Of a DNA stretch of 64,000 nt, positions 57,863 to 64,000 are shown one piece after another. Positions within the stretch are counted from its first letter, which is position 1; every line of letters begins with the position of its first letter. The position numbers and the translations under genes are program-made. Location of the stretch: NCBI RefSeq assembly GCF_030252345.1, contig NZ_CP126980.1, positions 9,681,501 to 9,745,500 of the forward strand. Reading direction: 5' to 3'. The DNA comes from Actinoplanes oblitus. Its GTDB lineage: Bacteria > Actinomycetota > Actinomycetes > Mycobacteriales > Micromonosporaceae. The notes under the pieces were generated by a model. That model did not search any database, was not told the DNA's origin, and worked only from the letters and a program-made list of their open reading frames with translations.

Positions 57863-60800
57863 ATGCGAGACGTGGAGGTCAGCCCGGACACGTACGTCGC
57901 GGACCTGCACATCCACTCGCGATACTCGCGGGCCTGCAGTCGCGACCTGACCCTGCCCAACCTGGCCTGGTGGGCACGGCGCAAGGGCATCGCCCTGCTG
58001 GGCACCGGCGACTTCACCCACCCCGCGTGGTTCGAGCACCTGCGGGAGAGCCTGGAGCCGGCCGGCCCCGGCCTCTACCGGCTGAACGACGAGCAGGCGG
58101 TCACCAGACGACTGCCCGGCTCGCTGAAGGGCACCGCGCCGGCCCGGTTCATGCTGAGCGTGGAGATCTCCACGATCTACAAGCGGGACGACCGCACCCG
58201 CAAGGTGCACCACCTGCTCTACGCGCCCGACTTCGAGTCGGCCGGGCGGATCAACACCGCGCTGAGCCGGATCGGCAACCTGACCGCCGACGGCCGCCCG
58301 ATCCTCGGGCTGGACTCCCGCGACCTGCTGGAGATCACCCTGGAGGCCGGCGGCTACCTGATCCCGGCGCACATCTGGACCCCGTGGTTCTCCGCGCTCG
58401 GCTCCAAGTCCGGGTTCGACGCGATCGCCGACTGCTACGCCGACCTGGCCGACCACATCACCGCGGTGGAGACCGGCCTCTCCTCCGACCCGGCGATGAA
58501 CTGGCGGGTCTCCAGCCTGGACCGCTACCGCCTGGTCTCGAACTCGGACGCGCACTCGCCGGGCGCCCTGGCCCGCGAGGCCACCCTGTTCACCGGCACC
58601 CCCGACTACTTCGCGGTCCGCGACGGCGCCGGCCTGGCCGGCACCCTGGAGTTCTTCCCGGAGGAGGGCAAGTACCACGCCGACGGCCACCGTGCCTGCG
58701 GCGTGAACTGGGAGCCGGAGCGCACCCGCGAGGCCGGCGGCCGCTGCCCGGAGTGCGGCCGCCCGCTGACCGTCGGTGTGCTGAGCCGGGTCGAGGACCT
58801 GGCCGACCGCCCGGTGGGCTTCACCAGGGACACGCACGTCGAGCACCTGATCCAGCTGCACGAGATCCTCGGCGAGATCCATGGCGTCGGCCCCAAGTCC
58901 AAGACCGTCGAGTCGCAGCTCAACCACCTGGTCGCCACGCTCGGCGCGGAGCTGGACATCCTGCGCAAGGTCCCGGTCGACGAGATCGGCAAGGCCGGCG
59001 GTGACGAGCTGCGCGAGGCGATCACCAGGCTGCGGCGCGGTGACGTACGCCGTGTCCCGGGCTACGACGGCGAGTACGGCGTGATCACCCTGTTCGAGCC
59101 GGGCGAGCTGCGCAACCGCAACAGTGCGCCGCAGGTGGAAACCCTCTTCGACATGCTGCCGGTCGAGAAGCCGAAGACGGCGGCCAAGGAGGAGAAGCCG
59201 AAGCCCAAGGCCAAACCGGCCAAGGAGAAGCCGGCCCCGCCGCCGATCGCCTCGCCGCCCAGCCCGCACGAGCCGTTCGAGCCGATGCTGGCCGGCATGG
59301 AGGAGGTCGGCACCGGCCTGCTGGACCGGCTCGACGCGATGCAGCGGGTGGCCGCCTCCGCACCCGGCGGGCCGCTGCTGATCGTGGCCGGGCCGGGCAC
59401 CGGCAAGACCCGCACGCTCACCCACCGGATCGCCTATCTCTGCGCCGAGCTGGGCGTCTTCCCGGAGCGCTGCCTGGCCATCACGTTCACCCGGCGGGCC
59501 GCGGCCGAGCTGCGCGAGCGCCTGGAGAGCCTGCTCGGCGACGTGGCCGAGGACATCACCGTCGGCACGTTCCACTCGCTCGGCCTGACCGTGCTGAAGG
59601 AGAACGCCAAGGCGGCCGGGCTCGGCACCGGCTGGCGGATCGCCGAGGAGCCGGAGCAGAAGCAGGCCCGGGAGCAGGCCGGGGACGACGAGGCGGCGTA
59701 CCGGAAACTGCTGCGCCAGCAGGACCTGGTCGATCTCGACGACCTGATCAGCGTGCCGGTGACGCTGCTGCGGGAGGACCCAGCCCTGGTCGAGAAGTAC
59801 CGCAGGCGCTGGCAGTGGATCTTCGTGGACGAGTACCAGGACGTCGACGAGCTGCAGTACGAGCTGCTGCGGCTGCTCAGCCCGGCGGACGGCAACCTGT
59901 GCGCGATCGGCGACCCGGACCAGGCGATCTACTCGTTCCGCGGTGCCGACGTGCGCTACTTCCTCCGCTTCAACCAGGACTTCGTGGACGCCCGCCTGGT
60001 CCGGCTGACCCGTAACTACCGGTCCTCGGCACCGATCCTGGCCGCCGCGGTGCAGGCCATCGCCCCGTCGTCGCTGGTCCGCGGCCGCCGGCTGGACCCG
60101 GCCCGGCTCGACCCGGAGGCGCCGCTGGTCGGCCGCTACCCGGCGCGCAGCGTCACCGACGAGGCGGACTTCGTGGTCCGCACCATCGACGAGCTGGTCG
60201 GCGGGCTCTCCCACCGGTCGCTGGACTCGGGCCGGGTGGACTCGCGCGCGGCCGTCGCCGGGTCGCTCTCGTTCTCCGACATCGCGGTGCTCTACCGCAC
60301 CGACTCGCAGTCCGGCCCGATCCTGGACGCGCTGCTGCGGGCCGGGGTGCCGGTGCAGAAGCGCTCGCACAACCGGCTGCGGGACCGGGCCGGTGTCGAG
60401 GTGATCGCCCGCGAGCTGCGGCACGCCGGCGGGCTGGGTGGCTCGCTGGCCGCCCGGGTCCGGCTCGCCGCGCAGGTGCTGGCCCAGCGCTACGCGGCGC
60501 CGACGCTGGACGGTGGCCAGATCACCCCGGAGGACATCTGGTCGGCGGCCGACCTGCTCACCCCGCTGGCCCAGCGGGTCGGCGACGACCTGCCGCAGTT
60601 CCTGCAGCAGCTGGAGACCGGCGCCGAGGTGGACGCGCTGGATCCGCGTGCCGAGGCGGTCAACCTGCTCACCCTGCACGCCGCCAAGGGCCTGGAGTTC
60701 CCGGTGGTCTTCCTGGTCGGCTGCGAGGACGGGCTGCTGCCGCTGCGCTGGCCCGGCGCGACGCCGTCCGAGGAGGAGATCGCCGAGGAGCGCCGGCTGT

Positions 60801-60988
60801 TCTTCGTCGGGCTGACCCGTGCGCAGGACCGGCTCTACGTCAGCTACGCGGCGAAGCGGTCCCGGCACGGCAGCGAGCGGGAGCAGCAGCCGACACCGTT
60901 CCTGGACGTGATCGACTCCGGGCTGTTCGAGAAGCTGGGCGAGGCGGCTCCGGCGCGACCGAAGGACCGGCAGCTCAGGCTGCTGTGA
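57863..60988 (+). CDS. PHP-domain/zinc-ribbon/UvrD-type helicase fusion
   Basis: 1041 residues. N-terminal PHP phosphoesterase of the TIGR00375 type (D14-LH16-IH18 motif, then ISTIYKRDDRTRKVHHLL, PAHIWTPWFS, SNSDAHSPG), a zinc ribbon (about 277-305, CPECGRPLT), a small domain (HGVGPKSKTVESQLNHLV), an Ala/Lys/Pro linker (420-460), then an SF1A helicase with Walker A GPGTGKTRT (about 509), VDEYQDVDEL (about 654), GDPDQAIYSFRGA and TLHAAKGLEFPVV. ATG at 57863 is the chosen start; GTG at 57872 has AGGA spacing. Probably a DNA-repair helicase with phosphoesterase; the role is unproven. Confidence 0.9.
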   Translation: MRDVEVSPDTYVADLHIHSRYSRACSRDLTLPNLAWWARRKGIALLGTGDFTHPAWFEHLRESLEPAGPGLYRLNDEQAVTRRLPGSLKGTAPARFMLSVEISTIYKRDDRTRKVHHLLYAPDFESAGRINTALSRIGNLTADGRPILGLDSRDLLEITLEAGGYLIPAHIWTPWFSALGSKSGFDAIADCYADLADHITAVETGLSSDPAMNWRVSSLDRYRLVSNSDAHSPGALAREATLFTGTPDYFAVRDGAGLAGTLEFFPEEGKYHADGHRACGVNWEPERTREAGGRCPECGRPLTVGVLSRVEDLADRPVGFTRDTHVEHLIQLHEILGEIHGVGPKSKTVESQLNHLVATLGAELDILRKVPVDEIGKAGGDELREAITRLRRGDVRRVPGYDGEYGVITLFEPGELRNRNSAPQVETLFDMLPVEKPKTAAKEEKPKPKAKPAKEKPAPPPIASPPSPHEPFEPMLAGMEEVGTGLLDRLDAMQRVAASAPGGPLLIVAGPGTGKTRTLTHRIAYLCAELGVFPERCLAITFTRRAAAELRERLESLLGDVAEDITVGTFHSLGLTVLKENAKAAGLGTGWRIAEEPEQKQAREQAGDDEAAYRKLLRQQDLVDLDDLISVPVTLLREDPALVEKYRRRWQWIFVDEYQDVDELQYELLRLLSPADGNLCAIGDPDQAIYSFRGADVRYFLRFNQDFVDARLVRLTRNYRSSAPILAAAVQAIAPSSLVRGRRLDPARLDPEAPLVGRYPARSVTDEADFVVRTIDELVGGLSHRSLDSGRVDSRAAVAGSLSFSDIAVLYRTDSQSGPILDALLRAGVPVQKRSHNRLRDRAGVEVIARELRHAGGLGGSLAARVRLAAQVLAQRYAAPTLDGGQITPEDIWSAADLLTPLAQRVGDDLPQFLQQLETGAEVDALDPRAEAVNLLTLHAAKGLEFPVVFLVGCEDGLLPLRWPGATPSEEEIAEERRLFFVGLTRAQDRLYVSYAAKRSRHGSEREQQPTPFLDVIDSGLFEKLGEAAPARPKDRQLRLL

Positions 60989-61529
60989 GCAGCGCCGCGA
61001 AGGCCCCGATCAGCAGCGCGGGGCCGAACGGGAAGATCCGGCGGCGCCGGGTGGCCAGCAGCACCACCGCCACCCCGGCGCCGATCAGGTGCGCCACCAG
61101 CACCCCGGTCAGCACGGCCGGCCAGCCCGCGGCGAGGCTCACCAGCAGCGCCAGCACCGCCGCCAGCTTCACGTCGCCGAACCCGAGACCGTGGCCGGGC
61201 AGCACCGCGATCAGCAGGTAACCGGCGCCGGTCAGGACCGCCGCCAGCAGCGCGGGGCCGATCCGCGCCGGGGCGAGCAGCGCGAGCGGCACACCGACCC
61301 CGGCGGCGAGGGTGCCGACCAGCGGATCGGGCAGCCGCAGGGTCCGCAGATCGATCACCGCGAGCAAGACCCCGGTCTCGACGCCGAGGAGCAGCACCGG
61401 CAGCTGCGGGACCGCACCGAGCCGGGCGGCGAGCAGTCCGGCGGCCAGCAGCGCCGACAGGGCGCCGGCGAAGCACCGGCCGGCCGGGAACAGCGCCGGC
61501 ACCGCCAAGATCATCACGGGTAGTACCAC
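60975..61529 (-). CDS. Prepilin peptidase (A24 family), short form
   Basis: 184 residues, about six membrane helices. The two catalytic aspartates are present: one in IDLRTLRLPD and one in GFGDVKLAA. No N-terminal methylase domain, as in small TadV/FlaK-like peptidases. Cleaves leader peptides of type IV or Flp pilins, but no tad genes are nearby. Overlaps the helicase 3' end by 14 nt (convergent). Confidence 0.87.
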   Translation of the reverse strand: MVLPVMILAVPALFPAGRCFAGALSALLAAGLLAARLGAVPQLPVLLLGVETGVLLAVIDLRTLRLPDPLVGTLAAGVGVPLALLAPARIGPALLAAVLTGAGYLLIAVLPGHGLGFGDVKLAAVLALLVSLAAGWPAVLTGVLVAHLIGAGVAVVLLATRRRRIFPFGPALLIGAFAALLTAA

Positions 61530-61573
61530 GATCGGGCACCGTAACGGCTCGGGCGGGTGAACGCAGGTCGGGT

Positions 61574-61582
61574 TGTGGACAA
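61574..61582 (-). promoter_or_regulatory. Isolated DnaA-box-like site
   Basis: TGTGGACAA, reverse complement of TTGTCCACA, in the gap between the prepilin peptidase and the Pro-rich protein. Confidence 0.35.
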
Positions 61583-61642
61583 CTCGGCCGATGTGATGTA
61601 TCCGCAGGCGATTCCGTCACCATCGGTGCAGGCCGGGCACGC

Positions 61643-61648
61643 TACCGT
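61643..61648 (+). promoter_or_regulatory. -10 box of a leaderless promoter
   Basis: TACCGT ends 6 nt before the ATG at 61655. Confidence 0.5.
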
Positions 61649-61654
61649 GACAGC

Positions 61655-62278
61655 ATGTCGCACAACGGCCCGCACTCCGGCCCGCCCTGGGCCGGCGGAC
61701 GACCCGAGGAGCCGTACGCGGAACCCTCCGACCCCTGGGGTGAGAACAGCCGGGCGATGCACGACCCCGCCTGGGAGGCCGCCCCGATCCCGCACCAGCA
61801 GTACCCGCCGAAACCGGCCTGGCAGCCGCCTGCCCCGTCGCCGGAGCGGGGCGGGCGCCGGGGCATCGCGATGGGCGCCCTGATCGCGGTGCTCAGTGTG
61901 CTGCTCGGCGGCGGCCTGGCCACCGCGGTGTGGTACGTGCTGGGGCGCAAGGACGACGGCGCCACCCCGGACGCCACCGCGACCACCGCCGCGGCGGTCA
62001 GCGTGCCGCGCCCGCAGACCAGCGCCGACGCGCGGTTCGCCGGCAAGGGCCAGTGCGTGCGCAACGAGGGCACCAACACCGAGCCGGAGCTGCGCATCGT
62101 CACCTGCACCACGAACACCTACGAGGTGCTGAGCCGGGTCGACGGCCGGACTACCGGGGAGAAGGACGCGGTCGCCAAGTGCGGCAAGGTGCCCGGTTAC
62201 ACCAAGTGGTACTACTACGACACCGAGTACGACGACGTCGACTTCGTGCTCTGCCTCCGGGAGTACCCGGGTCAGTAG
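61655..62278 (+). CDS. Pro-rich single-span protein with Cys-containing outer domain (LppU-like)
   Basis: 207 residues. A Pro/Gly-rich cytosolic N-terminus (~70), one membrane helix (IAMGALIAVLSVLLGGGLATA, split here), a short Thr/Ala linker and an outer domain with three or four cysteines (KGQCVRNEGTN, IVTCTTNTYEVL, AKCGKVPGYTKWYY, FVLCLREYPG). Resembles LppU/SCO3897-type actinobacterial proteins. Function unknown. Confidence 0.78.
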   Translation: MSHNGPHSGPPWAGGRPEEPYAEPSDPWGENSRAMHDPAWEAAPIPHQQYPPKPAWQPPAPSPERGGRRGIAMGALIAVLSVLLGGGLATAVWYVLGRKDDGATPDATATTAAAVSVPRPQTSADARFAGKGQCVRNEGTNTEPELRIVTCTTNTYEVLSRVDGRTTGEKDAVAKCGKVPGYTKWYYYDTEYDDVDFVLCLREYPGQ

Positions 62279-62379
62279 GCCGCTCTAGCGGACTCTAGCG
62301 ACAGAGCTAGACAGCTTTAGAGCGACATATCGAGCCGACTCTAGCGTTCGTCCTAGATGGCCCGATACGGTGCTACGTC
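62279..62379 (+). promoter_or_regulatory. Helically spaced CTAG array and promoter before the AAA ATPase gene
   Basis: CTAG/TTAG steps at 62285, 62295, 62307, 62317, 62341 and 62353 lie 10-12 nt apart (24 nt once, i.e. two turns). Four begin as CTCTAGCG or its near relatives. CTAG is usually rare in bacterial DNA. The last -10-like box TACGGT (62366-62371) ends 8 nt before the ATG at 62380. Probably a cooperative operator; the binding protein is unknown. Confidence 0.5.
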
Positions 62380-63591
62380 ATGGATCCGGTGCGGAACCCG
62401 TATGCCCCCGGCGCCGGTCAGCGCCCGCCCGAGCTGGCCGGACGCCGCCGCGAGCTGGATGCCTTCGACGTCGTCCTGGAGCGCGTGGCCCGGGGTCGCC
62501 CGGAGCGGAGTCTGGTCCTCACCGGCCTGCGCGGGGTCGGCAAGACGGTGCTGCTCAACACGCTGCGCTCGGCGGCGATCGGCCGGCTCTGGGGCACCGG
62601 CAAGATCGAGGCCCGGCCCGACCAGTCGCTGCGCCGGCCGGTCTCCGGCGCCCTGCACATGGCGATCCGCGAGCTGGCCCCGCACCACCGCGCCCCGGAG
62701 CGGGTGGACGAGGTGCTCGGCGTGCTCAAGGCGTTCGCGCTGCGGGCCGAAGCCGGTCTCGGAACAGTCAAGATCCGGGACCGCTGGGCACCGGGCATCG
62801 ACGTGCCGCCGGCCCGCGGCCGCGCCGACTCCGGGGACATCGAGATCGACCTGGTCGAGCTCTTCACCGACGCGGCATCGCTGGCCACCGACGTGGGCAC
62901 CGGGATCGCGCTGTTCATCGACGAGATGCAGGATCTCGGCGCCACCGACGTGTCGGCGCTCTGCGCGGCGTGTCACGAGCTGTCCCAGCTGGGTGCACCG
63001 CTGATCGTGGTCGGTGCGGGGCTGCCGCACCTGCCCGCGGTGCTCTCCGCCGCCAAGTCGTACTCCGAGCGGCTGTTCCGGTACCAGCGGATCGATCGGC
63101 TCGACCGGGACGCGGCCGACCTGGCGCTCGGTGTGCCGGCCGAGCGCGAGGGCGTCGACTACGACCAGGAGGCGCTCGATCTGCTCTACGAGAAGTCGGG
63201 CGGGTATCCGTACTTCGTGCAGGCGTACGGCAAGGCGACCTGGGACCACGCGCCGCAGTCGCCGATCACCGCGGACGACGTACGGGTGGCCGCGCCGGAG
63301 GCGGAGAGCGAACTGGCGGTCGGCTTCTTCGGCTCCCGCTTCGAGCGGGCCACCCCGGCCGAGCGGGAGTACATGCGGGCGATGGCCGCGCTCTCCAACG
63401 ACCCCGGCAACGACATGGACGCCGCGGTGCCGACCTCGGACATCGCGGTGGCGCTGGGCCGCAAGCCGGCCAGCCTGTCGCCGGCCCGGGACGCGCTGAT
63501 CAAAAAGGGACTCATCTACTCCGGCGAGCGGGGCACCGTCGCGTTCACCGTCCCGCACTTCGGTCGCTACCTCAGAACGCAGCCGGTGTGA
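62380..63591 (+). CDS. AAA-type ATP-binding protein (Orc1/Cdc6-like AAA_16)
   Basis: 403 residues. NPYAPGAG, the AAA_16 lead (PPELAGRRRELDAFDVVL), Walker A GLRGVGKTVLL, Walker B ALFIDEMQDL, sensor VVGAGLP and a winged-helix-like C-terminus (ALGRKPASLSPARDALIKKG). It resembles STAND/Orc-type ATPases of actinobacterial genomes; partner and target unknown. Preceded by the unusual CTAG array. Confidence 0.88.
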   Translation: MDPVRNPYAPGAGQRPPELAGRRRELDAFDVVLERVARGRPERSLVLTGLRGVGKTVLLNTLRSAAIGRLWGTGKIEARPDQSLRRPVSGALHMAIRELAPHHRAPERVDEVLGVLKAFALRAEAGLGTVKIRDRWAPGIDVPPARGRADSGDIEIDLVELFTDAASLATDVGTGIALFIDEMQDLGATDVSALCAACHELSQLGAPLIVVGAGLPHLPAVLSAAKSYSERLFRYQRIDRLDRDAADLALGVPAEREGVDYDQEALDLLYEKSGGYPYFVQAYGKATWDHAPQSPITADDVRVAAPEAESELAVGFFGSRFERATPAEREYMRAMAALSNDPGNDMDAAVPTSDIAVALGRKPASLSPARDALIKKGLIYSGERGTVAFTVPHFGRYLRTQPV

Positions 63592-63619
63592 TCTCCCCAA
63601 GACGGGTATAAGGGATCTC

Positions 63620-64000
63620 ATGAAGCCCGTCCGCACCGCTGCCCGAGCCATGCTCGCCTCGATCTTCGTGATCAGCGGGGTCCGCGTGCTGATCAATCCC
63701 GGCGAAGGCCGCATCCAGGCCGCCCGCCGGGTGACCGACCGGCTCACCCCGCTGCTGGAAAAGACCGACCCGCGACTGCCCACCGACCCGAAGACGCTGG
63801 TGCGGGCCAAGGCCGCCGCCGACGTCACGGCCGGGCTGGCGCTGGCCACCGGCCGCTTCACCAGGCCGGCCGCCGCCGTGCTGGCCGCCGGGTTGATCCC
63901 GACCACGTTCGCCGGGCACCCGTTCTGGGCCGTCCCGAAAGACCGCCGCGGCGACCAGCAGATCCACTTCCTGAAAAATCTCGGCCTGCTGGGCGGCCTG
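63620..64000 (+). CDS. DoxX-family membrane protein, truncated by the window end
   Basis: 127 codons visible, no stop. Four-helix DoxX pattern: ARAMLASIFVISGVRVLINP, then DRLTPLL and AAADVTAGLALATGRFTR, FAGHPFWAVPKDRRGDQQIHF and LKNLGLLGGL. AAGGG before ATG 63620. Role in redox/thiol homeostasis is known for some members only. Confidence 0.85.
   Translation, partial: MKPVRTAARAMLASIFVISGVRVLINPGEGRIQAARRVTDRLTPLLEKTDPRLPTDPKTLVRAKAAADVTAGLALATGRFTRPAAAVLAAGLIPTTFAGHPFWAVPKDRRGDQQIHFLKNLGLLGGL

Noticed and set aside
57707..60868. 1053-codon open frame on the reverse strand
   Set aside because: It lies wholly antisense to the PHP-UvrD gene, whose domains and motifs are clear. Long antisense frames are expected in GC-rich DNA and the product is Arg/Gln/Gly-rich without domains.

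Overview
The window is high-GC actinobacterial chromosome. Codon third positions are strongly G/C, GTG starts are common, many genes start directly behind a TANNNT -10 box with no leader, and gene families such as Bpa, EccB, LCP, DUF485/acetate symporter and DUF5926 are actinobacterial. The gene set fits Micromonosporaceae, perhaps Actinoplanes; this taxonomic call is inference. Almost all of it is ordinary chromosome. I see no phage, transposase, rRNA, tRNA or CRISPR array.

Layout. 1-9 kb: secreted PKD protein, SoxR, a split transketolase, small membrane and hypothetical proteins, rhomboid protease, cyclophilin, an isolated EccB, CorA and an aminotransferase. 9-15.5 kb: a tight three-gene cassette (cytidylyltransferase, glycerol-1-phosphate dehydrogenase, CDP-alcohol phosphotransferase), a GT4 glycosyltransferase, an Fpg/Nei glycosylase and a polyprenyl glycosylphosphotransferase. 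15.8-30.6 kb: a LytS/LytTR pair, an OmpR-type two-component system with a DUF4173 membrane protein, two DUF485/acetate-symporter pairs, a secreted RlpA-like protein, a GntR regulator flanked by two paralogous small proteins, a flavin-reductase-like protein and an LCP ligase. 30.6-45 kb: rhodanese, GDPD, histidine kinase, arginine deiminase, PAS and ACT proteins, lipoprotein, PheA, metallopeptidase, OsmC, SerS and two HAD phosphatases. 44.8-55.4 kb: proteasome activator Bpa, dimethylargininase with a divergent Lrp regulator, a YbjN/TY-chaperone-like protein with a Bpa-like tail, and dispersed molybdenum-cofactor genes (mobA, DUF6457, fdhD, moaA, moaD). 55.5-64 kb: a pterin-dehydratase/VOC fusion, metallophosphoesterase, PHP-UvrD fusion helicase, prepilin peptidase, an AAA ATPase and a truncated DoxX gene.

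The most unusual signals are non-coding. A ~145-bp element occurs twice (15.6 and 34.0 kb); its central stem changes by compensating substitutions while the loop stays fixed. A second, nested hairpin occurs twice (15.7 and 44.6 kb) with identical 7-nt internal-loop spacing. Several minisatellite-like tandem arrays sit directly behind stop codons between 25 and 45 kb, and one supplies the C-terminus of arginine deiminase. A cluster of DnaA-box-like 9-mers lies far from any dnaA gene, and a helically spaced CTAG array precedes the AAA ATPase gene. Among the proteins, the TG(M/Q)YL C-termini shared by Bpa and its neighbour, the glycerol-1-phosphate cassette and the duplicated small proteins around GntR deserve attention.
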